Below are positions 9,588-17,980 of a stretch of DNA of 64,000 nucleotides, piece after piece. The notes under the pieces were generated by a model. It was not told the DNA's origin, did not search any database, and saw nothing but the letters and a program-made list of their open reading frames with translations. The stretch is taken from the NCBI GenBank assembly GCA_016861025.1, contig BOKO01000019.1:1-64000 (forward strand), given 5' to 3'. The DNA comes from Chloroflexota bacterium. Lineage in GTDB: Bacteria > Chloroflexota > Anaerolineae > Caldilineales > Caldilineaceae. Within the stretch, counting starts at the first letter, position 1, and every line of letters starts with the position of its first letter. Both the position numbers and the translations under genes were made by a program.

Positions 9588-9688
9588 CGGCGGTTCGCAA
9601 CCGCCGGAGCGTCACACCGTAGCGGCGGTTCGCAACCGCCGGAGCGTCACACCGTAGCGGCGGTTCGCAACCGCCGAGACGTCATCAA
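9584..9688. repeat. Three tandem 35-bp palindromic repeats
   Basis: The unit TAGCGGCGGTTCGCAACCGC... occurs at 9585, 9620 and 9655 with a period of exactly 35 bp; copies 1 and 2 are identical and copy 3 is degenerate at its end. Each unit holds a perfect 8-bp stem (CGGCGGTT / AACCGCCG) with a CGC loop, for example 9588-9606. The first copy provides the stop codon (TAG) of the M20 gene. It behaves like a REP-type element and may stall transcription or protect mRNA ends. Confidence 0.9.
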
Positions 9689-9752
9689 CCGAATTGGTTG
9701 GTCAATCAAAAATGTGCGGCTCATCGCCGCACCGATATAAAAGGGGATGCGA

Positions 9753-10721
9753 ATGGAAACCGACAAATTACTCGACATCTACACTCGCATTTTGCGCATT
9801 CGCCGTTTTGAGGAGGAAGTCGGCAAGCTCTTTGCGCAAGGACAACTGCCCGGCTTTGTCCATCTCTACATCGGCGAGGAGGCGGTTGGCGCAGGCGTCT
9901 GTGCGGCGCTACGCGATGACGACTACATCGTGAGCACCCATCGCGGTCATGGCCACGTGCTGGCAAAGGGCGGCGACATGAACCGCATGATGGCGGAACT
10001 CTTCGGCAAGCGCGACGGCTATTGCAAAGGTAAGGGCGGCTCTATGCACATCGCCGACTTCTCGATCGGCATGTTGGGCGCATGCGGCATCGTCGGCGGC
10101 GGCATCCCGGTGGCGGTTGGCGCCGCGCTAAGCGCCAAGACGCGCGGCGCCGATCAGGTTGCCGTCACCTTTTTTGGCGACGGCGCCGCCAACGAAGGCA
10201 GCTTCCACGAATCGCTCAACCTGGCGTCAGCGCTCAAGTTGCCCGTGATCTTCGTCTGCGAGAACAACCAGTACGGCGAATTTACACCCGCCACTTCGGC
10301 GATGAACATCAAGGACATCGCCCTACGCGCACAAGGCTACGGCATTCCTGGCGTGATCGTCGATGGCACCGACGCAATTGCCATGTACGACGCCGCGCAA
10401 GAAGCTGTCGCTCGCGCCCGGCGCGGCGAAGGGCCTACCTTGATCGAAGCCAAAACGCATCGCCGCGGCGGTCATGCCGAGGGCGAAGATGCTTTCCTGG
10501 CGGGTCAACAATATCTGCTGCCAGAGGAACGTGACGCCATGCGCCGCAACGATCCGCTGCTCAAGCTGCACGACTACATCGTGGAGCGCAAGCTCGTGGC
10601 GTTGGAGACGCTGGAGATGCTCGACCAGGAGATCGGACAAGCTGTTGCCGATGCGGTCGCCTTTGCCCGGGCCAGTGAAGAACCAGATGAAACTATACTG
10701 TTTGCCGATCGTTGGGCGTAA
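9753..10721 (+). CDS. Thiamine pyrophosphate-dependent dehydrogenase E1 component, alpha subunit
   Basis: The product (322 aa) resembles E1-alpha of the acetoin/pyruvate/branched-chain 2-oxoacid dehydrogenases, which decarboxylates a 2-oxo (or acyloin) substrate on TPP. Visible features are HLYIGEEAVGAG near the N-terminus, STHRGHGH, KGGSMH, and the TPP motif FFGDGAANEGSFHESLN...VFVCENNQYGEF. The phosphorylation-loop region THRRGGHAEGEDAF is also present. ATG 9753 is preferred over 9747 because AAGGGG ends 6 nt before it. The partner E1-beta gene is separated from it by a Rieske oxygenase gene, which is unusual. Substrate is not assignable; the acetoin dehydrogenase subgroup is the closest look-alike. 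Confidence 0.88.
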   Translation: METDKLLDIYTRILRIRRFEEEVGKLFAQGQLPGFVHLYIGEEAVGAGVCAALRDDDYIVSTHRGHGHVLAKGGDMNRMMAELFGKRDGYCKGKGGSMHIADFSIGMLGACGIVGGGIPVAVGAALSAKTRGADQVAVTFFGDGAANEGSFHESLNLASALKLPVIFVCENNQYGEFTPATSAMNIKDIALRAQGYGIPGVIVDGTDAIAMYDAAQEAVARARRGEGPTLIEAKTHRRGGHAEGEDAFLAGQQYLLPEERDAMRRNDPLLKLHDYIVERKLVALETLEMLDQEIGQAVADAVAFARASEEPDETILFADRWA

Positions 10722-10764
10722 AGTGACCTGAAAACACCCGTCTCCAGGGAACGAAGGAGTTATG

Positions 10765-11856
10765 ATGGGCACAGCGACAAAAACTTCAGATTCAGCGATG
10801 CACATGCACTTGCGACGACCCAGTGAGGACGCCATCCAGTCATACTATACTGCAATGCGGCGGTTCTGGCACCCGGTGCTCGCTGCTGATGAACTGCCCA
10901 ATGATACACCCATCGGCGTTGAGCTTCTCGAAGAACGGCTTGTCCTGACGCGGCTAAACGGCGCCGTTGTCGCCATGCAAGATTTGTGCCGCCATTTTCA
11001 AGCGCAGCTTTCGCTTGGAGAGGTGCGAACCGTTGCCGGTCATGGACAATGCCTGATGTGTCCCTACCATGGATGGTCCTACTCGGCAGATGGTCGCTGC
11101 GTTGAAATTCCACAACTGGCGGCTGACCGACAGATTCCGGCGGATGCTGTTGTACCAAGCTATCTGGCAGCCGAACGATACGGGTTGATTTGGGTGTGCC
11201 TGGATGATAATCCCTTGTTTGAGTTGCCCATCTTTCCCCATGTGAATGAGCCGGACTTCCTGGCCGGCCCGCTGCGCAAATATCCGACCTGGAAAGCATC
11301 AACACCTCGCGCCATCATGGCCGCATTAGACGACACGCACGGGCCTTGGGTTCACGAAGGCCTTGTCGGTGACCGCAATCATCCGGAGTCACCCGAACAC
11401 AAAGTTCGACGGGACGGCCGCAACCTGGTCATAAACATTCGCATGGTGCAGCCTGATAACCCGACGATCTCCGAAAACGGAGACCCAACCGCCAAGATCG
11501 TCAACCTGACTACAACAGTAGGAATTCCAAACACCATTCACTTCACAATCCGCGCAGAGGGATCAGAGCGAATCACATTAATCTGGCAGGCTGTCTGCCC
11601 AATTCGGTACAATGAGTCCCTTACATTTTGGGGGTCATCCCGCAACTACGATCTCGACAAACCCGCGTACAACGACAAGTTTGAACGTATGCAGGACACC
11701 CTGCGTGAGCAAGATCGCGTGATTGTTGAAAGCCAGCGACCCTGGTTGTTGCCTCCATTTTGGACAAAAATTGAACTCCCTCTCCGTCCAGCCGACCTGC
11801 CACTCATCGAGTATCAGCGGTGGCTGGAAGAATTGGGAATCTCAACTATGCTATAG
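10765..11856 (+). CDS. Rieske 2Fe-2S oxygenase, terminal component alpha-like
   Basis: The product (363 aa) resembles the vanillate O-demethylase / phenylpropionate dioxygenase-like oxygenase subunits, which hydroxylate or demethylate small substrates. Rieske ligands are Cys75-x-His77 (LCRHF) and Cys99-x2-His102 (CPYHGWSY). The mononuclear-iron site fits ALDDTHGPWVHEG near residue 190-205. ATG 10765 is used because AAGGAG ends 5 nt upstream; ATG 10762 is equally in frame. No reductase or ferredoxin gene lies nearby, so electrons must come from elsewhere. It sits exactly between E1-alpha and E1-beta, implying that its substrate or product feeds that pathway. Confidence 0.85.
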   Translation: MGTATKTSDSAMHMHLRRPSEDAIQSYYTAMRRFWHPVLAADELPNDTPIGVELLEERLVLTRLNGAVVAMQDLCRHFQAQLSLGEVRTVAGHGQCLMCPYHGWSYSADGRCVEIPQLAADRQIPADAVVPSYLAAERYGLIWVCLDDNPLFELPIFPHVNEPDFLAGPLRKYPTWKASTPRAIMAALDDTHGPWVHEGLVGDRNHPESPEHKVRRDGRNLVINIRMVQPDNPTISENGDPTAKIVNLTTTVGIPNTIHFTIRAEGSERITLIWQAVCPIRYNESLTFWGSSRNYDLDKPAYNDKFERMQDTLREQDRVIVESQRPWLLPPFWTKIELPLRPADLPLIEYQRWLEELGISTML

Positions 11857-11916
11857 TCGAAAGCTCGAAAACCGCAGGTCCCGAAGAGTCAGGGACATTT
11901 TTGTAAAGGAGCATCC

Positions 11917-12906
11917 GTGCCACGCAAAACCTATATCGCAGCGATTCAGGCTGCTTTAGCCGAAGAACTCCGTCACGATCCGAGTGTCATCTTGATCGGC
12001 GAGGATGTGCGCATTGGCGTGTTTGCCGGCACGCGCGGGCTGCACGCCGAATTTGGCGACGCCCGCATCATCGATACGCCGATCTCCGAGCTGGGCGTCG
12101 CCGGCGCCGGCATTGGCGCAGCGGCCACCGGTCTGCGCCCGGTTGTCGATTTGATGTTTGGCACCTTCCTCTACCTGGCGTTCGACCAGATCGCCAATCA
12201 GGCTGCGGCGATGCGCTACATGTTCGGCGGTCAGACCAAAGTGCCCGTCACCTTCATGGTGCAGAACGGCGGCGGCATCGGCGCGGGCCCGCATCACAGC
12301 CAGGCTGTGCATCCCTTCTTCATGCACCTGCCGCTGATCAAGGTCGTCATGCCGAGCACGCCCTACGATGTCAAGGGACTGCTCAAAGCCGCCATCCGCG
12401 ATGACAACCCGGTCATCTTTCTCAATCACCTGTCGTTAGGTGGTCAGCGCGGGGACGTGCCGGACGATGAGTACCTCATCCCGCTGGGCAAAGCCGACAT
12501 CAAGCGCGCCGGGCGCGACGTGACCATCGTCTGCGCCGGGCTGATGGTGCACCATGCGCTCAAGGCGGCGACCAAACTGGCGGCGCAAGGCATTGAAGCG
12601 GAAGTGATCGATCTGCGCACGCTCAAGCCATGGGACGAAGAGACGGTGCTGGCAAGTGTGGCGCGCACTGGTCGCTGCGTCGTAGTCGATGAAAGTTACC
12701 CGGTCTGCGGCGGCGCCAGCGAATGGGCGGCGTGCATCAGCGAAAAGGCATGGGATCATCTCACTGCGCCCGTGCAGCGCGTCAGCAGCGCGCACGTGCC
12801 GATTCCCTTCAGTCCGGTGCTGGAGAAGATGGTCATTCCCCAGCCCGCCAACATTGTCGCCGCCGTTCACCGCGTTGTCGCCCAGCCTGAGCCGGAAAGG
12901 ATTTGA
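11917..12906 (+). CDS. Thiamine pyrophosphate-dependent dehydrogenase E1 component, beta subunit
   Basis: The product (329 aa) matches the transketolase-like beta subunit of 2-oxoacid/acetoin dehydrogenases. It opens with TYIAAIQAALAEELRHDPSV, followed by LIGEDVR, DTPISELGVAGAGIGAA, VPVTFMVQNGGGIGAGPHHSQ and the C-terminal domain segment VIDLRTLKPWDEETV. It pairs with the E1-alpha at 9753-10721 to make an alpha2beta2 decarboxylase. The GTG start at 11917 follows AAAGGAG. It is 3 nt from the lipoyl-domain gene. Confidence 0.9.
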   Translation: MPRKTYIAAIQAALAEELRHDPSVILIGEDVRIGVFAGTRGLHAEFGDARIIDTPISELGVAGAGIGAAATGLRPVVDLMFGTFLYLAFDQIANQAAAMRYMFGGQTKVPVTFMVQNGGGIGAGPHHSQAVHPFFMHLPLIKVVMPSTPYDVKGLLKAAIRDDNPVIFLNHLSLGGQRGDVPDDEYLIPLGKADIKRAGRDVTIVCAGLMVHHALKAATKLAAQGIEAEVIDLRTLKPWDEETVLASVARTGRCVVVDESYPVCGGASEWAACISEKAWDHLTAPVQRVSSAHVPIPFSPVLEKMVIPQPANIVAAVHRVVAQPEPERI

Positions 12907-12909
12907 TTG

Positions 12910-13149
12910 ATGGCGCAGCACCCGATCTACATGCCCAAGTTTGGCATGACCATGACCGAAGGCATCATCGTGCAGTGGCACAAGCAGGTGGGCGACTCGA
13001 TCAGCGTTGGTGAGCCGCTGGTCACCGTGCAGACCGAGAAGGTTGACACTGACATTGAGTCACCAGTGGATGGCGTCGTCGCCGAACTGCATTACGCCGT
13101 AGATGACGAAGCGCCTGTGGGTGAGGTGATTGCCGTGATCGAAGTTTGA
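12910..13149 (+). CDS. Stand-alone lipoyl/biotinyl-domain protein
   Basis: The 79-residue product is a single lipoyl-type beta-barrel. It starts with IYMPKFGMTMTEG, and the attachment lysine lies in QTEKVDTDIESP (Lys44), with a second half-barrel following (VDGVVAELHYAVDDEAPVGE). It would carry the acyl group produced by the E1 encoded just upstream. There is no peripheral-subunit binding domain or acyltransferase domain, and none is encoded in the window, nor is a dihydrolipoamide dehydrogenase. So this is a shuttle domain without a resident E2. ATG 12910 is preferred to the TTG at 12907; AAAGGA is about 8 nt upstream. Confidence 0.88.
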   Translation: MAQHPIYMPKFGMTMTEGIIVQWHKQVGDSISVGEPLVTVQTEKVDTDIESPVDGVVAELHYAVDDEAPVGEVIAVIEV

Positions 13150-13171
13150 CGCTCGACAGGCAAGCCACGAC

Positions 13172-13966
13172 ATGAGCCTGCGTTTTGCGTGTCTGACGAC
13201 CGTCGCGCCAGGGCGATCGCTGGCGGAACAGTGCGACGCCATTGCCGCCAGCGGCTGCACAGGTGCGGAAACGATCATCTTTAACGACACGCCACTCGAC
13301 GCATGGGTGAAGGAGTTTGCTGGCGCCACTTCCACCGCTGGATTAGCGCCCGCAGTCGTGATCCTGGGTGGGCTGGCGCTCTACCGTCCAGGGCAGACAA
13401 CCTGGATTCGCGAGGCGCTGGCGGTTGTGGCTGAAGTGGGCGCTGCGGCGTTGGTCACGCCAGAGTATCGCATGCAGGAGCCGCTGCCACTCTTCCCGCC
13501 GTTTGCGACGCCAGCGCCAGATGAAGCGGAGCACGTCGCAACGGCGTTGCTCGACATTGCGGAGCAGTGCGCACGGCTGGGCGTAGCGCTGCACCTGGAG
13601 CCGATCACGCAGTTTGAGGGGCGATTCTGGCGCACGCTCGATCAGGTGACGCCGATCGCCGCCCAGCTACATGCCGCAACCGGTGCAACAGTTGGCGTCG
13701 TCGCCGACTTTCACAACATGAATATCACGGAAGCCAATCCGGTATTGGCAATGCAAAAGGCAGGTGCAGCAGTGACACATGTTCACCTGGCGGACAACAA
13801 CCGGCGCTTGCCCGGAGCGGGTCACATCGACTTTGCTGCCGGGTTGCATGCACTGGCTACACAGGATTACGACGGCTGGTGCAGCTTTGAGTGCGCAGTG
13901 GACGAAGACTTCGTTGGGGCTGTGTCAGCAGCGATCGCCCGTTTACAAGCGATGAGGCATCGTTGA
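13172..13966 (+). CDS. Hydroxypyruvate isomerase-like / sugar phosphate isomerase TIM-barrel protein
   Basis: The product (264 aa) belongs to the xylose-isomerase-like TIM-barrel superfamily. It ends in the typical pattern VTHVHLADNNRRLPGAGHIDF, followed by the last metal ligand in CSFECAVD. Earlier ligands are in LHLEPITQF and VVADFHNMN. Members isomerise or epimerise hydroxy-keto acids or sugars. It follows the lipoyl gene by 22 nt in the same direction and is the last gene before a 222-bp gap, so it is probably co-transcribed with the E1/Rieske set. Substrate unknown. Confidence 0.78.
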   Translation: MSLRFACLTTVAPGRSLAEQCDAIAASGCTGAETIIFNDTPLDAWVKEFAGATSTAGLAPAVVILGGLALYRPGQTTWIREALAVVAEVGAAALVTPEYRMQEPLPLFPPFATPAPDEAEHVATALLDIAEQCARLGVALHLEPITQFEGRFWRTLDQVTPIAAQLHAATGATVGVVADFHNMNITEANPVLAMQKAGAAVTHVHLADNNRRLPGAGHIDFAAGLHALATQDYDGWCSFECAVDEDFVGAVSAAIARLQAMRHR

Positions 13967-14029
13967 AAGTCAACTTTCTGGTTTCAATGCAAAGTCGCTC
14001 TGTGCAGATCGCTTAGACGCTTCGTCTAA
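13965..14029 (+). terminator. Palindromes after the isomerase gene (possible terminator/operator)
   Basis: GAAAGT-CA-ACTTTC (13965-13978) and TTAGACG-CTT-CGTCTAA (14013-14029) lie in the 222-bp gap before the peptide-type binding-protein gene. The second is followed by TTTCT and could be a weak terminator or a regulator site. Nothing else is evident in that gap. Confidence 0.35.
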
Positions 14030-14188
14030 TTTCTGTACAAATTGACCATTTATTTGTGTGTTGCGATTTGGTAGGTTTTCATGCAGTGCGTGAGTTGTTG
14101 AGGAAACTGGCTGGCGGACAAGGCGTCGTGAACCCACCTGCGACCCGAACTTTTCGGAACAAAGCATTTTGGTTCAAGGAGACGAAGT

Positions 14189-15883
14189 ATGAGCAAGCAG
14201 AATGGACAGGAAACCTATTCGATGGCTGTGGAAAAGGCGCTGATGTCGCGGCGCCGCTTTTTGCAGGGCACGGCGGGCTTGGCGAGTCTGCTCGCGGTTG
14301 CGCAACTGACCGCAGCGTGCGGTGCACCGGCTGCGCCTGCCGCCACCGCACCGGCAGCAGATGCTGGCGCCGCGGCGGCTGGCCCTAAACAGGGCGGACG
14401 CATCATCTTCGCCGCTGAATCCATCGGCGAGTCGCTCGAACCCGGGTTGTGGAACGGTTTTGGCATCATCAACATCGTCGATAACCTGGCTGCCTATCTC
14501 ACCCGCCCCAACTCCAGCGGCGTCTGGACTGACCCGGCGGAGGGCTTTATCGCCGAGTCGTGGACGATCTCAGACGACGGGCGCACCTACACCTTCAAGA
14601 TTCGCCCCAGCATGACTTTCCACGACGGCACGCCGGTCGATGCCAACGCTGTCGTGCGTAGCCTCACGCGTCAGGTGAACCCAGATGACCCTAGCTACGT
14701 CGAGGGGCTGTACATGCACACAAACTACACCTCGAACCGCAAGAGCATCACGGCGCCCGACGACATGACCGTCGTCATCGAACTGGAGTCGCCCGACGCC
14801 GCCTATCTCTACCGTCTTTTCCACCCGTCGGCGGTGATTTTGAGTCCGAAATCGCTCGACGAACTGAAGCAGGGCATTGCCACCAATCTGGTCAGCGCCG
14901 GGCCGTTCAAGCTGACAAAGTTTACACCCGGCGCCGAAGGGCAGCTTGTCGCCTTCGAGGACTATTACCTGGGTCGCCCACATCTCGATGAGATCGTGAT
15001 CCGCGGCTACCCCGATGAAGGCGCCATGCTCTCAGCGATCGAGGCTGGCGAGGTCAACTTTGCACCCTATCCACCCTCCTCGGCGATCCCGCGCTTGCAG
15101 AACGACCCCAGCAAGAAGGTGATAGCGGGCGATCCGGTCGTCAATCTCTTCCTGGCGGCGAATGTCAACAATGCGCCGCTCGACAATAAGGATGTGCGCA
15201 AGGCGATCAACTACGCCATCAGCCGCGAGAACTTGATTCAGGCTGTACTCTATGGGCTGGGCGAGCTGCCCGCAACTATGGTCGGGCCCACCGAGCTAGG
15301 GTTTGATCCGTCGGGCCGGGAGATCAGCAAACAGGACATCGACAAAGCGAAGGCGCACATCGCCGCGTCCGGGCTGGCGACGCCGATCCCGATCACGCTC
15401 ACCTACGAAAGCAACCGCTTCTGGCCCCAGATGGCGGAGCTGATCAAGAGCGATCTCGAAGCAGTTGGTTTCGCCGTCACGCTCGATGCGCAGGACGCCG
15501 GTTCGTACTGGGGCAAGGTGCTCGACGGCAAGGCGCAGCTCAGCATGAATCAGCGTTCGCTGTGGGTGCCTGACCCCGACAACAAGGTCGTGCTGCTGCA
15601 ATCGGGTGAAGCAACCGCCAAAGGGGAGACCGGCATCGTCACAGGTCTGCCCGAGTTTTCCGCCAAAATGGATGAACTGCTCGCCGCCGGCAAGAGCGAA
15701 CTTGACCCGGAGAAGCGCAAGCCGATCTACAAGGAAATCCAGGACATGATCCTGGAGGAGTTGCCCTACATCATGTTGGCGTACTACACCAAGCCAACCG
15801 TGATGGCGGCCAACGTCGAAGGGCTGAAACCAGGCGCCGCCGCCACCGAGCGCGTCTTCCTGGAGAATGTCTGGCTGAATTAG
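14189..15883 (+). CDS. ABC transporter substrate-binding protein, family 5 (peptide/nickel-type), Tat lipoprotein
   Basis: The product (564 aa) is an SBP_bac_5-type extracellular binding protein of a dipeptide/oligopeptide-type importer. The N-terminus has a twin-arginine motif (SRRRFLQG, about 21-28) and then a hydrophobic run ending in the lipobox LTAAC. It is thus probably exported folded by Tat and then lipid-anchored. An Ala/Pro-rich linker precedes the mature domain, which includes WTISDDGRTYTFKIRP and DVRKAINYAISRE, both typical of the family. GGAG lies 7-10 nt before ATG 14189. Both permeases follow, separated by the GATTGGA repeat block, which may let the binding protein be made in excess. 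Confidence 0.9.
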   Translation: MSKQNGQETYSMAVEKALMSRRRFLQGTAGLASLLAVAQLTAACGAPAAPAATAPAADAGAAAAGPKQGGRIIFAAESIGESLEPGLWNGFGIINIVDNLAAYLTRPNSSGVWTDPAEGFIAESWTISDDGRTYTFKIRPSMTFHDGTPVDANAVVRSLTRQVNPDDPSYVEGLYMHTNYTSNRKSITAPDDMTVVIELESPDAAYLYRLFHPSAVILSPKSLDELKQGIATNLVSAGPFKLTKFTPGAEGQLVAFEDYYLGRPHLDEIVIRGYPDEGAMLSAIEAGEVNFAPYPPSSAIPRLQNDPSKKVIAGDPVVNLFLAANVNNAPLDNKDVRKAINYAISRENLIQAVLYGLGELPATMVGPTELGFDPSGREISKQDIDKAKAHIAASGLATPIPITLTYESNRFWPQMAELIKSDLEAVGFAVTLDAQDAGSYWGKVLDGKAQLSMNQRSLWVPDPDNKVVLLQSGEATAKGETGIVTGLPEFSAKMDELLAAGKSELDPEKRKPIYKEIQDMILEELPYIMLAYYTKPTVMAANVEGLKPGAAATERVFLENVWLN

Positions 15884-16021
15884 CGATTGGAGACTGGAGA
15901 TTGGAGATTGGAGATTGTGAGATTGAGCGACTGTGAGATTAAGCGACTGGGGATTGGGAGAATAGTTCGCACGCACCCGGCAATCTCCAATCTCTAATCT
16001 CCTAATCTCCCAATCTCCCAC
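15884..16021. repeat. GATTGGA minisatellite with inverted second arm
   Basis: GGAGATT/GGAGATTGG units fill 15884-15960, and their complement (CCAATCTC, CTAATCTCC units) fills about 15981-16021. The two arms can pair into a long imperfect hairpin. The same unit recurs at 17953-17980 and 18779-18838, always in gaps of this cluster. Confidence 0.85.
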
Positions 16022-16042
16022 TTCTGGAGAGGCATCAGGCGC

Positions 16043-16936
16043 ATGGCTACGGTAGGAGCAAAGGCGTTGCCGGGAATTGATACACCACGAACGGTGCGGG
16101 CGCAGCGCGGCTGGGCGGCGATCTTCCGCCATAATGAACTGACCTTGCTGGGTGGGGGCTTCCTGCTGTTCGTGATCATCGTCAACGTGGCCGCGCCTTG
16201 GCTGGCGCCCCACGATCCAGTCAAGATCGACATTCCGCAACGGCTGCAGGCGCCATCACTGGCGCACCCCTTCGGCACCGACGAGTTCGGTCGCGATCTG
16301 CTCTCGCGCGTCATGTACGGCGGACGCCCCGTGCTGCTCACCAGCTTGTTGTCGGTGCTGGCGGCGATGCTGGCAGGTACGGCAATCGGCGTCATTGCCG
16401 GCTACCTTGGCGGTCATGTCGACAACCTCTTCATGCGCCTGATCGACGTGATGCTGAGCTTTCCGGCGGTGTTGCTGGCGATTCTGATTGTGGCGTCACT
16501 GGGCACCGGCGTCGCCAATGCCATCATCGCCATCACCTTCTCGCTGATCCCAATCTTTGCGCGCGTAGCGCGCGCCCTGACGCTCTCGCTGGTTGTCGAT
16601 CAATTTGTACTGGCGGCGCGTGCCGTCGGCGCCAGTGGGCTGCGCGTGGTCGCCCGTCATATCCTGCCCAACCTGCTGCCGCCGCTGATCGTGCAGGCGA
16701 CCGCTATGCTTGCCATCGCCATTGCCTTTGCGTCGGCATTGAGCTTCCTCGGTTTGGGCGTGGAGCCGCCAACGCCCGACTGGGGCTTGATGGTGAGCGA
16801 AGGGCAACGCTTGATCTATGACGCGTTGTGGGTGCCTTTTTTCCCTGGGCTGGCGATCACGCTGACCGTGTTGGCGGTCAACTTCCTGGGCGACGGGTTG
16901 CGCGACCGCCTTGACCCGACGCTTCGCAATCGGTGA
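16043..16936 (+). CDS. ABC transporter permease, DppC/OppC type
   Basis: The product (297 aa) is the C-type permease of a peptide-family importer. It has an N-terminal extra transmembrane helix (LLGGGFLLFVIIVNVAAPWL), the conserved HPFGTDEFGRDLLSRVMYG block typical of DppC, and five further helices. The EAA loop is around LVARAVGASGLRVVARHILPN. ATG 16043 lies 7 nt after GGAGAGG. The gene order C-then-B is reversed compared with the usual dppBC. Substrate specificity is set by the binding protein upstream and cannot be read here. Confidence 0.9.
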   Translation: MATVGAKALPGIDTPRTVRAQRGWAAIFRHNELTLLGGGFLLFVIIVNVAAPWLAPHDPVKIDIPQRLQAPSLAHPFGTDEFGRDLLSRVMYGGRPVLLTSLLSVLAAMLAGTAIGVIAGYLGGHVDNLFMRLIDVMLSFPAVLLAILIVASLGTGVANAIIAITFSLIPIFARVARALTLSLVVDQFVLAARAVGASGLRVVARHILPNLLPPLIVQATAMLAIAIAFASALSFLGLGVEPPTPDWGLMVSEGQRLIYDALWVPFFPGLAITLTVLAVNFLGDGLRDRLDPTLRNR

Positions 16937-16940
16937 CATT

Positions 16941-17942
16941 ATGCGTTATCTGATCTATCGCATCCTCTGGCTGCCTGTTGTGCTGTGGGCTGTCGCCACG
17001 TTGACTTTCCTGGTGTTGCGCCTGGTGCCTGGCGACCCGATGGGACAGGTCGCCACCCTGATCGTCGACCAGGGACAGCTTGAGCGCATCCGCGCCGAGT
17101 GGGGATTGACGCAGCCACTCTGGCAGCAATATCTCACCTTTTTGGGCAACCTGATCAGCGGCAGCCTGGGTGTTTCAATGGCTTCGGGCGTGCCGGTTTC
17201 CACCCTGCTGCTGCAAAAAATGCCGCCAACCATCGAGCTGGCGGTCGTCTCGATGATCATTGCCACGCTGATCGGCGTAACGGCCGGCATCATCTCGGCG
17301 ACGACGAGAATGCGATGGGTGGACGTGACCGTGCGTGGGCTGGCGGTGCTCGGGTTGTCGATCCCCTGGTTCTGGATCGCGATCATGTTGATCTTCGTCT
17401 TCGCCGTGCGGTTGGGTTGGTTTCCGGTCGGCGGACGCATCGGCGTTGGCGTGCAGTACACGACGATCACCAACTTCATCTTTCTCGACGCCATCATCAC
17501 CGGCAACTGGAACGCCTTTTTCAGCGCGCTGCGCCACATCACGCTGCCAGCGCTCGCCATCGGGCTGACCACTGCCGGCTTCATCATGCGTATGACGCGC
17601 TCGTCGATGCTCGAAGTGATGCACCGCGAGTACATCCGCGCGGCGCGTTCACGTGGGCTACGCAACCGTAGCATTCTCTGGGTGCACGCGTTGCGCAATG
17701 CCATGCTGCCTGTGATCACGCTGCTCGGCTTGCAGTTCGGCGCATTGCTCGGTGGCGCCGTCATCACCGAACTGGTCTTCTCGTGGCCCGGCATGGGGCG
17801 TATGTTGTTGGATGGCATTCTGCGCCGCGATTACGCCGTGGTGCAGGGCGCTGTGATTCTGGTGGCGTTTTTCTACGTGGTGGTCAACCTGATGGTGGAT
17901 GTCTTCTACCACACGCTTGATCCGCGGCTGCGGGGGCGGTGA
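16941..17942 (+). CDS. ABC transporter permease, DppB/OppB type
   Basis: The product (333 aa) is the B-type permease, starting MRYLIYRILWLPVVLWAVAT and containing the family block LVPGDPMGQV. Five further helices follow, with the EAA loop in EYIRAARSRGLRNRSILWVHALRNAMLPV. ATG 16941 lies 4 nt after the DppC stop; the longer TTG start at 16911 would overlap that gene. No ATPase genes (DppD/DppF) follow, so the importer must use ATPases encoded elsewhere. The gene is followed at once by a short GATTGGA repeat that supplies the ribosome binding site for the next gene. Confidence 0.9.
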   Translation: MRYLIYRILWLPVVLWAVATLTFLVLRLVPGDPMGQVATLIVDQGQLERIRAEWGLTQPLWQQYLTFLGNLISGSLGVSMASGVPVSTLLLQKMPPTIELAVVSMIIATLIGVTAGIISATTRMRWVDVTVRGLAVLGLSIPWFWIAIMLIFVFAVRLGWFPVGGRIGVGVQYTTITNFIFLDAIITGNWNAFFSALRHITLPALAIGLTTAGFIMRMTRSSMLEVMHREYIRAARSRGLRNRSILWVHALRNAMLPVITLLGLQFGALLGGAVITELVFSWPGMGRMLLDGILRRDYAVVQGAVILVAFFYVVVNLMVDVFYHTLDPRLRGR

Positions 17943-17952
17943 ACGGGAAGAG

Positions 17953-17980
17953 TGTGAGATTGGAGATTGGAGATTCGAGT
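17953..17980. repeat. Short GATTGGA repeat supplying the SDR ribosome binding site
   Basis: GAGATTGGAGATTGGAGATT-type units lie between the DppB stop and the SDR start. The GGAG at 17969-17972 is 8 nt from the ATG at 17981, so the repeat doubles as Shine-Dalgarno sequence. Confidence 0.7.

Noticed and set aside
9584..9688. Possible CRISPR array
   Set aside because: The repeats touch each other without unique spacers, and only three copies exist. It is a tandem palindromic repeat, not a CRISPR.
15296..16240. Minus-strand open frame of 314 codons across the binding protein and permease genes
   Set aside because: It is antisense to genes with strong family motifs and crosses the GATTGGA repeat. 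No motif or start signal supports it.
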